DNA from: Hemicordylus capensis
Lineage: Eukaryota > Chordata > Lepidosauria > Squamata > Cordylidae
NCBI RefSeq assembly: GCF_027244095.1
Contig: NC_069662.1
Span: 149,004,294 to 149,068,293, forward strand
Length of the DNA: 64,000 bases
Direction of reading: 5' to 3'
Part shown: positions 43,660-54,601 of the stretch, in pieces
How positions within the stretch are numbered: the first letter of the stretch is position 1
Layout: the number at the start of each line of letters is the position of its first letter
Program-made: the position numbers and the translations under genes
The notes under the pieces: model-generated
Databases searched by the model: none
What the model saw: the letters and a program-made list of their open reading frames with translations, nothing else
Told to the model about the DNA's origin: nothing

Positions 43660-44080
43660 GCATTTGGAGCTGATTGTGAGTGAGTCAGCAAGCAGCACAC
43701 TGGCCAGGAAACACTGTCCCATCTTATCAATCACATTTTCATGATGGTTTACTTACAAACCAACCTTTACAATAAAAAACAACAACACACCATACCTGTC
43801 AAAACATCAAACACAAAACAGGAAAACCACAGCAAAGAGAGAAACCGCAGCTGCATCAAACACTACAGAGGAAGCAGCAACAGGTATAACACTGTGCTTT
43901 TTTTTTAAAGTCCTCTAAAGGCAGCAGCCCGTAATTTTTATAATTATCACTTTCCTAGCAAAAGGAAGGAGGCATTTCGCTGGAAGACTAAACAGGATTC
44001 TTTGTGTAATAACCAATTCTGCATTTTGATGTTATTGAGAAGATTGTAGTTTGAAACATTCTGCCTTTGTACATTACATA
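43660..44080. other. Stretch with no recognised gene
   Basis: AT-rich, non-coding, nothing recognised. Confidence 0.4.
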
Positions 44081-44085
44081 TCAAC

Positions 44086-44260
44086 TAGCTGACCTGGTGC
44101 AGAGTATCTGCGCCCCTAGTTCTCCCTGTCTCTCCTCCTCCATCTCTTTCTCCCCCCTCCAGTCCCATTTCCCCTTGGCAGCCTGGCTGCTTTTCCTCAG
44201 CGGCCGGCTATCACTTCTCCTTGGCCGGCAGTCTCTTGGCTACCAGTAAGCTCCTCCATA
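44086..44260. repeat. Fragment related to the repeat at 20.76 kb
   Basis: Begins 'ctagctgacctggtgcagag' then tatctgc, matching the start of the repeat at 20758, followed by a pyrimidine-rich stretch. Confidence 0.4.
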
Positions 44261-44358
44261 GCTATTGTTCAGCACTGGATTTTATTCCCCGGTCGGTTGA
44301 GATATACCCCAACACTACATGCAGATCCTTCAGTGCAAGAGATGAATCCATCACTAAG

Positions 44359-44950
44359 TTAATTTGCATAATAACCTCCCTCTAGAAGGTTATTTTTTTG
44401 CACCTTGAGACAGTCCCAGAACATATGTGTTAAGTTGCGGATCATATGAGGATTATTGCATCTCCAGCAGTTACTATTTGAGGCCATTTTTAATCGCTTA
44501 AAATGTCGAGGGATCCAGTAGGCCCTGAAAATAATCTTCTGTTGGATTAGGCACAATTTGAGATCCATTGAGCTACAATTAACACTGCCTATAATATCTT
44601 GCCATTGCTCTGGTGATACTTGATCTGTAAGTTCCAGGTTCCATTTGTCCCTAAGTAAATCCAATCCAGGGTCCATGTCTCCATGCACAAAGGCATAGAG
44701 GTATTTATTTAGTTTTGGGACATCTTAATAGTACTAGTACTACCCCACTTTCATAATTTTCTTGGAAGATACAGCTTAAAACCTTTAATTAGCTCAGTGA
44801 AGACCTCGCTTTCAAGTAAACAAGCTCTATATATTCTAAATAGCCAAGAAAACCAGTTATGAAGGTAGAATGCCAGCAGGGGATGGGGGGCTCCCCAGTG
44901 TACCGCACGGAGTGTGGCATGTATGACTATCTGCCTGACAGCAGAAGTCA
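44359..44950 (-). mobile_element. L1-type LINE ORF2 C-terminal fragment
   Basis: Minus-strand translation: LELTDQVSPEQWQDI, then LCLIQQKIIFRAYWIPRHFKRL, then CWRCNNPHMIRNLTHMFWDCLKVQ. This is the C-terminal cysteine region typical of L1/Tx1-group ORF2 (CWRC..H.FW.C). The minus-strand sequence upstream of this string (44751-44950) looks like the same element in another frame. Truncated on both sides. Confidence 0.65.
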
Positions 44951-45069
44951 TGGGTGTGCATTGGGTGCAAAGAGCTCCTGCCTATCAGGGAACAAGTTCA
45001 TTCCCTCGAAGCCAAGGTGGCTGAGTTGGAGACGCTCAGGGAGGCAGAGAGGTATGTGGATGAGACAGA

Positions 45070-45571
45070 GAGGCCGGTCTCACGATCAGTGAGACCCGCT
45101 TTTGCCGAGTTTGTGGGGAGAGCGGGCTAAGCCTGCTCTCCCTGCACATGAGCAGGACAGGAGCACTGGGTGGCCGGATCAGCCGCCCACATGACTGCCG
45201 GCTCAGTGATGGAGCCAGCGGGGGCTGGGGAGTTCGGGGGCCGCATGGCCCCTGGAAGCTCCAGTATGCCCTGCGCGAGTGCGCAGGGCATACTGGAGAG
45301 ACCCCCGGAGCTGGGAGGCAGCTTTTCACCTCCCCTCCGGGGGTCTACTCATGAGTAGCCATGGCGCGGAGCTGCGCTGCGGCTACTCACGATAAAAAAA
45401 GCCGGGTTTGCGGAGCGCTCACTCCGCAAACCCAGTTTAAGGGGAGGGGCTGTTTGGTGGGTTAACTGCCGGAAGGCAACCGGGCTTTCCTGTGAGCCCG
45501 GTGGCTCCCATGATCAGCCGGAATCGGGCTAGCTCCCCAGCCCGATTTCGGCTGAACGTGGGAATAGCCTC
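45070..45571 (+). mobile_element. About 500-bp MITE 'tctcacgatc', copy B (in CR1)
   Basis: Ends gaggc .. gcctc. Left hairpin tctcacgatcagtgaga; interior palindromic blocks (ggctcagtgatggagcc; agtatgccctgcgcg / gcgcagggcatact; gtttgcggagcgctcac / ctccgcaaac). Same length and order as copy A (11432-11937). Confidence 0.7.
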
Positions 45572-46357
45572 CTAGACTTCCTTCAGAAAATGGCAGGCCT
45601 GCCCAAATGAAGAGAACAGAAAGGAACATCAACTCTGGCCAAAGAAATGCAAGGAGGCAATAAGGGGTGTAAAAAGAGAGCTTAAAGGAGCATATAGCTA
45701 CTGTAGAAGTGTCTGGGGGAAGAACAAAAACTTTTAGAAATATATCAGCAGCAGAAATCCTGGCAGGGAGGTGGTCAGACCGTTAGATGATGAGGGTGTG
45801 AAAGGGATGATTAAGGAGGAGAAGGAGACTGCAGAGAAGCTGAATGAGTTCTTTGCATCTGTCTTCACGGCAGAGGATACTAACCAAATCCCTGCTGCAG
45901 AACTGAGCTTCTTGGGCTTGGAGGCTGAAGAACTGGGCAAGTTTGAGGATGTTCTAAACTGTCTTGAAAAACTAAAAACTAACAAATCGCTATGGCCAGA
46001 TGGCATCTACCCAAAAGTTCTGAAGGAACTCAAATGTGCAATTGCTGATTTCCTAGCAAAAATATGTAACTTGTCCCTACAATCAGGCTCTGTACCGGAG
46101 GACTGGAAAGTAGCCAATGTAACTCCAATTTTCAAAAAGGGATCCAGGGGGGATCCAGGAAATTATGGGCCGGTTAGCTTAACTTTGGTGCCAGGTAAAT
46201 TGATGGAAAGGACAAAATTGTTAAACATATAGAAGAACAGGCCTTGCTGAAGGGGAACCAGCATGGCTTCTGCAAGGGCAAGTCTTGCCTCACTAACCTT
46301 TTGGAGTTCTTTGAGAGTGTCAACAGGCTTGTGGAGAAAGGTGATCCGACTGACATA

Positions 46358-46578
46358 GAGGCGAGTCTCACGATCGGTGAGACTCGCCGGAGGGGGTTCT
46401 GTGGGGAGAGTGGGCTTAGCCTGCTCTCCCTGCAGACAATCCAGGCTGCAGCCCTAGGCAGCCGGATCGGGCGCCCACATGACTGCCGGCTCCGTCACGG
46501 AGCCGATGGGGGCTGTGGGGATCGGGGGCCGTGTGGCCCCCAGAAGTTCTAGGATGCCCTGCATGAGCACCCTGCACT
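46358..46578 (+). mobile_element. MITE 'tctcacgatc', copy C, truncated (in CR1)
   Basis: Left end gaggcgagtctcacgatcgg with the hairpin; keeps only about the first 220 bp of the family (to the 'gatgccctgcatgagc' block) before CR1 sequence resumes. Confidence 0.65.
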
Positions 46579-47698
46579 CTCCCGCTTTCCCCCCAGATGA
46601 CTCTAAACTATTTAGGGTAGTGAAATCCAAAAGAGATTGTGAGGAACTCCAAAAGGATCTCTCCAAACTGGGTGAGTGGGCAACAGAATGGAAGATAATG
46701 GAAGGTTCAGTGTAAGCAGTTACAAAGTGATGCATATTGGAGCAGAAAACCCCAACTTCACATAGATACTGATGGGGTCTGAGTTGTCAGTGACTGACTA
46801 GAAGAGAGATCTTGGGGTCATGGTGGACAGCTCTTTGAAAGTGTCAATTCAGTGTGTGGCAGCTGTGAAAAAGGCAAATTCCATGCTAGGATCATTAGCA
46901 AGGGGGTTGAAAATAAAAATGCTAATATTATAATGTCCTTATACAAATCTATGGTGAGGCCACATTTGGAGTGCTGCTTATAGTTCTGGTCACCGTATCT
47001 TAAGGAGGACATTGTAGAACTGGAGAAAGTACAGAAGAGGGCAACCAGTTGGGGCCTGGAGGAACACCTTCCTTATGAGACACGGCTATAGCATCTGGGG
47101 CTTTTTAGTTTGGAAAACAGGAGACTACGGGGAGACATGATAGAGGTGTATACAATTCTGCATGGAGTGTGGAGATTGAAAATTTTCTCCCTCTCTCACA
47201 ACACCAGAACATCCCATGAAACTGAAGGCCAGGAAATTTAGGACCAACAGAAGGAAGTACTTTTCCACACAGCACATTATTCATCTATGGAATTCTCTGT
47301 CACAGGAAGTGGTGATGGCCACTAGCTTGGATGGCTTTAAAAGGGGCTAAGAGAAATTCATGGAGGACAGGTCTATCAATGGCTATTAGTCTGGTGGCTA
47401 TAGGCCACCTCCAGCCTCAGAGGCAAGATGTTGCCTCTACATACCAGTTGCAGCCTGGGGAGCAACAGCAAGAGAGAGAGCATGAACATCCAGTGGCTGT
47501 TGCTGGTGTCTATTGCAGTGTTTCCATCTTGAAAGAAAATCCCAGGTTGATTCTGAAGAGCCCCGGGGTTTCTAACAGTGCAGTCCTATGCAGAAGTAAG
47601 TTCCAGTGTGGAGCTTATTCTCAGGTAAGTGTGTGCAGGATTGCAGTATTAGAAGCTTCCACTACACACTGAAGAAACAAGCTGTGTTTTTCAATGTA

Positions 47699-47933
47699 AA
47701 GGTAAAGTGTGCCATCAAGTCAGTTTCGACTCCTGGCGCCCACAGAGCTCTGTGGTTTTCTTTGGTAGAATACAGGAGGGGTTTGCCATTGCCTTCTCCC
47801 GTGCAGTATGAGATGATGCCTTTCAGCATCTTCCTATATCGCTGCTGCCCAATATAGTACCAGCGGGGATTCGAACCAGCAACCTTCTGCTTGTTAGTCA
47901 AGCCTTTTCCTGCTGTACCACTTAAGGTGGTCA
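47699..47933 (-). mobile_element. Sauria-type SINE with 12-bp target duplication
   Basis: Minus-strand copy; flanked by TTTTTCAATGTA on both sides (47687-47698 and 47934-47945). Head on the right (cttaaggtgg), B box gattcgaacc on the plus strand. Confidence 0.85.
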
Positions 47934-48207
47934 TTTTTCAATGTACGTAAATGTAAAAAACCTATACTGGAAAGCAGATTGCCTCTTCAGCTGTGCAGGT
48001 GTGACTGTTGTGGAAGCAATTCTCTCTTGCCTGGGCATCCGGGACCAACACACCAGGTGAACAGAGAGGGATGAGGTGGATTGCTCCCCAACATATGATG
48101 GGCTGAAATGTGGGAGCAATATCGTGCAGTCTGGCTAAATGCCTTTCAGTGCAATCTATGCATATGTACTTGAATGTCAAGTCTTCTGTTTTTAGTGAAG
48201 GAAGCTT

Positions 48208-48832
48208 GGGAGGAGAGCTGGTCTTGTGGTAGCAAGCATGAATTGTCCTCTTTGCTAAGCAGAGTCTGCTCGGGCTTGCATTTGCATGGGAGACTAAGGG
48301 GCTTTTCAAAGCACCACACACACAGTCGTGTGGGTGGGGGAGAAGGCAGAATTCGACCTGCCTTCCCCCAGATGCCCCTTTGCAGTCTGGGCAGTGTGCA
48401 AGCCACACACCCACATAACCAATGCTGCCTGGAGCAGTGTGGAGGACTCTCTGTGCTGCGCTTGACTCTACCTCCATGAATCCCACAGTGCACTGTGAAC
48501 CAAACACAGTACACTGGGGATTCCCCCAGGGAATGGACACTCTAGGCATCCATCTCTGTGTCAGCACAAGCTGCAAGCAGTTTGCATTCGCTTGGCTGCT
48601 TAAGTCTGGGCTTGTAGGGGGATGGAGATGCTCTGGGAAGAGCACCTGTATGCTTGCATGCAGAAGGTTCCAAGTCCCCTCCCTGGCATCTCCAAGACAG
48701 GGCTGTTAGAGACTCCTGTCCTGCCTGTAACCTTGGAGAAGCTGCTGCCAGTCTGTGTACAGACAATGCTGAGCTTGATGGACCAATTTTCTGACTCAGT
48801 ATAAAGCAGCTTCCTATGTTCCTATGTAAGCT
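48208..48832 (+). mobile_element. 5S rRNA/tRNA-Ala composite SINE split by a MITE
   Basis: The 5S-like head (48210-48296, 'tttgctaagcagagtctgct', 'gcatgggagacta') is separated from the tRNA-like body (48612-48832, 'ggggatggagatgctctggg') by about 315 bp. The insert carries 'cacagtgcactgtgaaccaa' and other blocks of the MITE family at 7.7 and 10.9 kb. Confidence 0.7.
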
Positions 48833-49316
48833 CCTGGGTACGTGTGCATAGGATGGCCACCTTAATGTATTTAGGTAATATCTTCCCCCAGAGCCTTTCC
48901 ACCCACCTTGCTGGAGTTTTAGGTAGTGGAATCCCTCTTCTGCTGCCTCCTCACTCATTTGCACCTTGTCTAAGAAGTGATAATGGTGACAGACTACTGA
49001 CTCGTTGAATCTCATTGCCGACTTCCTCTGCCCAGCCCAACCTGTTAAATGATAAGACACAAGACTGAGAATCAGCCAACCTCTGCCCTATAATTGCTCC
49101 CTGGGGCTATCAGCGGTGGAATCCCAACTGGAGGACGTCTTAAGGAGAAAGAAAAGGCGAATGCAGCTCCAGCCTTGGAAACAAAGGCAGGCTGGTAGCT
49201 TATGCAAATAACAGCTGATTCTTGCAAATGAAAAGTTAACTGGCTAACAAGCATTTATTTAACTAGAGGAAGCGCTTTATTAGCAAGAGCCAGAGGAAAA
49301 GCGGCACATTTTCACA

Positions 49317-49333
49317 CGGGGGGGGGGGGGGGA
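49317..49333. repeat. G-homopolymer tract
   Basis: A run of about 15 G. Prone to length change and to sequencing error. Confidence 0.8.
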
Positions 49334-49383
49334 TTTTTCAGACTGACGGGATTAGCTGTGAGGAAGGTCAATATCTTGGGAAT

Positions 49384-49525
49384 ATTCTCACTGAATCATC
49401 GGATTTGAGGGGGTCTTGAAGGCCATCTAGTCCACCCCCTGCTCCAGGCAGGGAATCCAAAGCTGGATTCAACATCCAACAGATGGATGTCCAGACTCTG
49501 TTTGAAGACCTCCAGTGACTTGGGT
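49384..49525 (-). mobile_element. CR1 3' end fragment
   Basis: 'gaatcatcggatttgagggg' and 'ggccatctagtccaccccct' are the reverse of the CR1 3' tail; short and old. Confidence 0.65.
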
Positions 49526-49637
49526 CCACTGTCTAGAAATTGTTTTTTTAAATTATTATTATTAAAACAGAACTTGGAGAATGATACAACTTCAAATCTG
49601 GATTTAACAAATCCAGTTCTTGGTCTCAGGGGTTATC

Positions 49638-49868
49638 AGTTGTTATTGTTATTATTATTATTATTTACATTTTTTATCCCACTCTTCCTCCAAGGAGCCC
49701 GGAGCGGTGTACTAAATACTTCAGTTTCTCCTCACAACAACTCTGTGAAGTAGGTTCGGCTGAGAGAGAAGTGACTGGCCCAGGGTCACCCAGCAAGTAT
49801 CCTGGCTGAATAGAAATTTGAACTCCGGTCTCCCTGGTCCTAGTCCAGCACTCTAACCACTACACCAT
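49638..49868 (-). mobile_element. MIR-like (Squam3-type) SINE
   Basis: Minus-strand copy with an ATT tail (49640-49665), core 'ctctgtgaagtaggttcggc', and head 'ctctaaccactacaccatgc'. Confidence 0.75.
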
Positions 49869-50212
49869 GCAGTTATGATATCAGTTAACTGTGTAGAGTA
49901 AAATGTGAATTCTAACCAGTACTTTATATTTTGAGTAGTAGAATTGTCCGTTGGGAAAGAGTGTTAAGTGCCATTAGTGTTCTTGGAAGTCTTCTTGGGT
50001 ACTTGCCTTCATTCAGGCAGTTAAATGTTTCTGTTATGGTGGTGGTGGGGCGTTGAGCAGTTTTTATCAGGGGAAAATAGCCCTACATTTCCCCCTGTTT
50101 TTCCAACTTCAGTTTGGTTTTTGTTAGTTCATCAGGGATTATTTAAACACGAGAGTGATGTGGGAGGATGGCTTCACCTTCGATGTCTCAGGAATGTCCA
50201 CATCTTTTCTCA

Positions 50213-50350
50213 CAGGGCTGCATAACTTCAGCTGTTATTGTACACCAGCTGTCATTGGACTACAACCCCCATCATGCCCAGCCACAGTGGCCTCATCTGG
50301 GATGATGAGAGCCGCAGTCCGGCTGGAGGGCTGAAGTTGTGCAACACAGC
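50213..50350. mobile_element. Foldback hAT-type MITE
   Basis: Left 'cagggctgcataacttcagc', right 'gggctgaagttgtgcaacac', centre 'ccatcatgcccagccaca' / 'gggatgatgagagcc'. Confidence 0.65.
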
Positions 50351-50642
50351 TCTATATTTGGTTATCCCTCTTCAGAGAAGTCTTTATCCATCGAGACCAC
50401 CGTTCTTCAAGTTATGACCTTGCTAGATGTGCTTCTTGCTAGTAATTGCGAAGAGACTGCAAGGGCAGCTCCCAAATGGTTTTTGCCTCTGGAAGAAACT
50501 GCTGCAACCAATCACTTCCTAGGCTCTGCTGTTTCTCCAAAGGCACTTTGTAGGATTAAGCAATTCACTATGGCCTCTTCAAGCCAAAGGTCCCTGGTTC
50601 TATCCCATGACACCAACTGACTAAACTGTCTGTGGCCTGAGG

Positions 50643-50760
50643 CAGGTATTCTCAAATCTTGAGTTCCCAGGTGTTGGACTTTGTTCCCAGTCTTTGGCCA
50701 TTGGGGATGATGGGAGTTGTAGTCCAACAACATATGGAGACCCAAGTTTGAGAACTCCTG
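50643..50760. mobile_element. Foldback hAT-type MITE
   Basis: Left 'caggtattctcaaatcttga', right 'caagtttgagaactcctg'. Flanks share GCCTG on both sides, a possible decayed 8-bp duplication. Confidence 0.7.
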
Positions 50761-51055
50761 GCCTGCCTCAAACACGTACCATATGAATGTGGGAACTGAT
50801 TCAGTTAAAAGCCTTGTTTATGGAATATGGACATTCTATCTGTGGTAGTATATCTGTCATGGCCCATTCATATTCGCACACGTGACTCATGACTTGACCT
50901 TGCAGTCATCAGCAGTGATGAATATGCAGATAAAGACTAGTTCTAGGAATTGCTTAGGAAAGCAGTTCTGAGAAGGAGTACACAGAGGAATCAGGAAAAA
51001 CGGTATTTAATGCCAATGTGCAAAAGAGCCACAGGTGTGTTGATTGATTGTGTTA

Positions 51056-51140
51056 AGGAACATAGGAACATAGGAAACTGCCTTCTACTGAGTCAGATCA
51101 TTGGTTCATCTAGCTCAGTATTGTCTACACAGACTTACTT
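51056..51140 (-). mobile_element. tRNA-Ala-type SINE, tail fragment
   Basis: 'aggaacataggaaactgcct' then tctactgagtcagatcattg; only the 3' tail of the family is left. Confidence 0.6.
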
Positions 51141-51144
51141 CCAA

Positions 51145-51845
51145 GTAAGCATACTTAGGATTGCAGCTTAAATGTGATTTGTGGCTGAGGCACACTGCGA
51201 CATTTTCTTGTGCCTTTTCTTCCGAAACCAGCAGAGTGTGTCATTGTGTAGATATTTAATGGTTTCATGAAATGTCCATTGAAGGATCCTCTGCACTTGG
51301 GAGGGGTCTGGATTGGACCCATATTTCTGCGAATATGTGGAACCCGAGTGATGATGGCTACTTCAAGCTATAATTGTTTCTATTTGACTGTGGGAAATAA
51401 ACCAATGCAAACATCAGTTTGTACAGAAAAAATCTAACTAGAAAGCTTATTATATTATTAAGTCGTCTTTAAAAACAAAGTTGGCCACTAATCATACATA
51501 ATAACTCTTTCCCCCTGCAAAACAGATTGTTTTTTTAATGCCTCTGGAATAAAAGGTCAACAGTTGTCAAATTCAAATTTATAGAACAATGTTTAAAGAT
51601 CTATATCTTGCAAATGTCTGCAAGGTAAGGGTTCAATAATCTTTTTTTTGCAGCGGGGGGTGGGGGGACCTGATTTAGTTCCCATGGTTAAGGTTAGTGG
51701 CTTCTGCACAGAGCCAAGAGTTCTTAGAGATCTCTTTTCTGGCCAAGAACTGAATAAATATGGGCTAAGATTTCACTCCCCCACCCGCAACAAATGAAGT
51801 ATTTAACTTCATTTAATTCTAACTTTCTCCCTGTAACTTCTGGGG
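51145..51845. other. Stretch with no recognised gene
   Basis: AT-rich non-coding DNA; contains a short G-tract at 51655-51668. Nothing recognised. Confidence 0.4.
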
Positions 51846-51855
51846 ATATGCAAAT

Positions 51856-51908
51856 ATATATATATATATATATCTGTATCTATATCTATATCTATATCTA
51901 TAGCTATA
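51856..51908. repeat. (AT)n followed by (ATCTAT)n microsatellite
   Basis: About nine AT units then roughly five ATCTAT-type units. Confidence 0.85.
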
Positions 51909-51909
51909 T

Positions 51910-52600
51910 AAAATCAATGAGAAGCTATGCTAGGCTAACTCCAGTGATGAATTCCATTCAGTAATTTCTGCTCTGTACAGTATATTGTTCCAAGTCAATA
52001 TGTCTGCAGAGCAAACCACCCACTGTGTAGGAATACACAGTCAGCTACTTGGAAAGGTGAAAAGTTTAATTATGAGAGTTTATATGTTTTAGGAAAACAA
52101 GGCAGTGCTCTCACTCTCCCCTCCCCCTTACTGTCTTTAACTAATGGAAATATAATTGTACACTGTTTACACTGACATGTCTGCGATAAGAAGAGAGCTT
52201 CTAACCTCCTCCCCTTTGAAGTGGAGCTACTAGGGAGGAAAGGAGAAAGAGGAGATGGCAAGTAACTGGTGGATTCCAAGCCCCTATCAGAGAGATGTCC
52301 ATCCTCACTTTATTTTTCCCACATGATAAATGAAGCATATATCACAGAATAAAAGCTCACGGGCAACATACTGTGCAGTGTTAGGCATGCAGTGGAATGT
52401 AACACTCATGCAGTTCTGCGACTGCACAAAGTTGCACAACAGTGAAGTCGTTATACAGAATGGCTTAATATTGCACAACTCCATTTGCAAAATTTTTGTG
52501 TTTGCACAATAGCACTCTTGTGAAACTGCATGAATTTTGTGTTCCACTGCGTGCATAACATCGCTCAGTATGTCAGACCATTTTATTGCCAGAATGCATA
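51910..52600. other. Stretch with no recognised gene
   Basis: Non-coding. Near 52360-52560 several short self-similar pieces ('gcacaac', 'tgcacaa', 'gcagt') hint at local tandem duplication. No family recognised. Confidence 0.35.
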
Positions 52601-52605
52601 AGCTG

Positions 52606-52606
52606 G

Positions 52607-52666
<60 letters not shown>

Positions 52667-52667
52667 A
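52606..52667. repeat. (TCTA)n microsatellite
   Basis: About 15 uninterrupted TCTA/TATC units; likely polymorphic. Confidence 0.9.
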
Positions 52668-53099
52668 CTATCATTTCATAGAATGAACCTATGAAGAAAA
52701 TTCAGGTCCCTGCCCCAAGGAAGTTGCAATCTGAACTGGGACGATGCAGGAGACAATCATAGGCTGTGAGGAAAAAAGAGGCAAGTGTAGAGGCTTCTTT
52801 GCCCAGTTAGCAGGATCATTTATTTTGTGCTTTATAAATATCCAGTGTTTTAAAAAAAATATCTTGCAGAGTTCCAGTCTCAGAAGTGATGTCTGTGAGT
52901 CTGTAGTTCGGCCCTCAGATGGGGAGAATTTCATAAACATCCCACTTTAATACACTGCACTGTTTGAATGAGATTATACCTTGTTTATACTGGTTTTGCT
53001 ACGATTGATTTTGCTTTGGGGTTTAAGTTGTACGCTGCTTTGGACACTTTATCATGGGCAAGCATATAAAATCTTGTTACAAATAAATAAATAAATAAC

Positions 53100-53300
53100 A
53101 TTAGCCCTATTCACACATTACGTTCAATACGCATACCATCTGTGTACAGATGCAGATCTGTATGTATGTACAGTTATTCACATGTTAAGTTGAATGCAGG
53201 TATGGCAGTGCATTTCCTATTTGTACCATTCATTTGAGGGATCCACACCCAGCTTTACTTCTAAAAGAACAAAGGTATGATCATTAACACAAACACACAT
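53100..53300. repeat. Unclassified repeat 'Y'-like copy
   Basis: 'ttcacacattacgttcaata' and a gtacagatgcagat block resemble the other Y copies (8.4, 11.3, 14.3 kb). Weak. Confidence 0.3.
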
Positions 53301-53514
53301 ATGTGTGTACAACACAATGTCTGAATAGGACTGTCACCTCCCGGCATCCCACCTGCCTTCTGCCAGGTAAATCAGGGATGCACTGTATTGCTTTCTGGAC
53401 AATGGCGATGCTTCTAGGATTCCTGCACACCTGGGAATATTGTTGTGTCTTTAGTACCTCCCTTGGGATGATGTTGGTTGCCATACATTAGGAGCATGAA
53501 GCATGAGAACATGC

Positions 53515-54162
53515 TTGAGGCCAGAGGTGCACTTAGCCTCGGACCTTGGGGATTTGGTCCATGGCCTCCTGTTTCCTAGGGGGGGGGGCTCCAAATGTTC
53601 TGAGGGGCTTTCCCAGAGCCCCACAGCTGCCCCACGCTTGCCACACCACTGCCCCACTGTGCAAGTTAAATCCCCCCCCCTTTAACCGCCGTTGTGTGGT
53701 GGGGATGGTAGAAAAAACAGGGGTGGTCAGTGGGTTGTGGGCACTCAAGGGGAGACTGAGGCAAGGGAGGCAGAGACAGTGGGAAAAGCTTCTTCCCTGA
53801 GCCTGCCTGCTGCTCAAATGACAAGTCAGGCCATTTTCGGCCCGTTTAGGGGCTCTCTGTGCATGTGCACAGAGGCCTGAAATGGGCCCAAAATGGCCCG
53901 ACTAGTCATTTGAGTGGCAAGCGGGCTCAGGGAAGGAGCTCTTGCCACCGTCTCCACCTCTCCCACCTTGGTCTTCCCTCAAGTGTCCACACCTTGCCGG
54001 CCACCCCCTTCCCTGATGCGTCCATCCCTTTAGCACAGTGGTGGCTAGAAGGAAGTTTTTGTTTAAAAATTAACTTGCCCCTGACCCCCTCAAGTGTGGG
54101 GGGGCCCTCTGAAGCCCTTCAGGTCTGGGCTCCAAAATTACCTAGGTGCGCCCCTGCTTGAG
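53515..54162. mobile_element. Non-autonomous DNA element with inverted ends
   Basis: Left end 'gaggccagaggtgcacttag' and right end 'acctaggtgcgcccctgctt' then gaggcc form imperfect inverted termini. The interior has a pair of inverted blocks (gacaagtcaggccattttcg at 53820 and 'aaaatggcccgactagtcat' at 53891). Confidence 0.55.
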
Positions 54163-54165
54163 GCC

Positions 54166-54600
54166 ATAGTGGCAGATGGCAGAGCATCTGCTTTGCATGC
54201 AGAAAGTCCCACCCACGTCCAATCCCTGGCATCTCCATGGTGTTTTTCACACAGGGCTTTTAAAGCCATTTAGCTCGCATCTCCTCTGGAATGGAGGGTG
54301 TGCATTCACATATCCGCCAAATTTACCCCAAAGTCCCTACGAGCTATTGGGTAGCACTTCACACAGAATGTGGCTTTTCCACAGCGTATTAGAGTGTAGC
54401 CCGATTTATATATGGGGTAAAAAAAATCCACTTTTTGCATTGGTGTTTTGGGACAACTTCGGGTTTGCAGTAAAGCCTTCCTGTAAACTTGCAGTAAAGC
54501 CTGCTGTGTGAAGAACACCCAGGTAGGGCTGGGAAAAATTCCGCCCTGAACCCTTGTTTGGAATTCCTGTCTCAAACCCTGGAAAGCCATTGCCCCTCAG
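54166..54600 (+). mobile_element. tRNA-Ala-type SINE carrying the internal inverted-repeat insert
   Basis: The tRNA-like module (gcagagcatctgctttgcat .. tccaatccctggcatctcc) is interrupted after catctcca by about 290 bp with inverted ends (ggtgtttttcacacagg / ctgtgtgaagaacaccc) and 'gcagtaaagcct' repeats. The tail then resumes (aggtagggctgggaaaa). Same architecture and breakpoint as 19595-20055. Confidence 0.65.
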
Positions 54601-54601
54601 C

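Larger units (their letters stand above)
44985..47445 (+). mobile_element. CR1 LINE, broken, with two nested MITEs
   Basis: Pieces in order: 44990-45069 reads LEAKVAELETLREAERYVDET (ORF1-like coiled coil). 45572-46357 has endonuclease/RT linker and RT fingers (FFASVFTAEDT, ..PDGIYPKVLKELK, VANVTPIFKKGSRGDPGNY, GFCKGKSCLTNLLEFFESV). 46580-47445 covers the C-terminal third and 3' UTR (TIHTTHL-like tail; 'ggagtgctgcttatagttct'; 'caatggctattagtctg'). MITE copies of one family sit at 45070-45571 and 46358-46578. At the first site the CR1 resumes far downstream in ORF2, so a deletion of more than a kilobase accompanies that junction. Decayed more than the CR1 at 8.8 kb. Confidence 0.8.

Noticed and set aside
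48542-49060. 172-codon minus-strand frame
   Set aside because: It runs through the antisense of a SINE and into unique DNA; no coding signature.
52606-52667. CRISPR-like regular array
   Set aside because: It is a simple TCTA microsatellite in a vertebrate genome.
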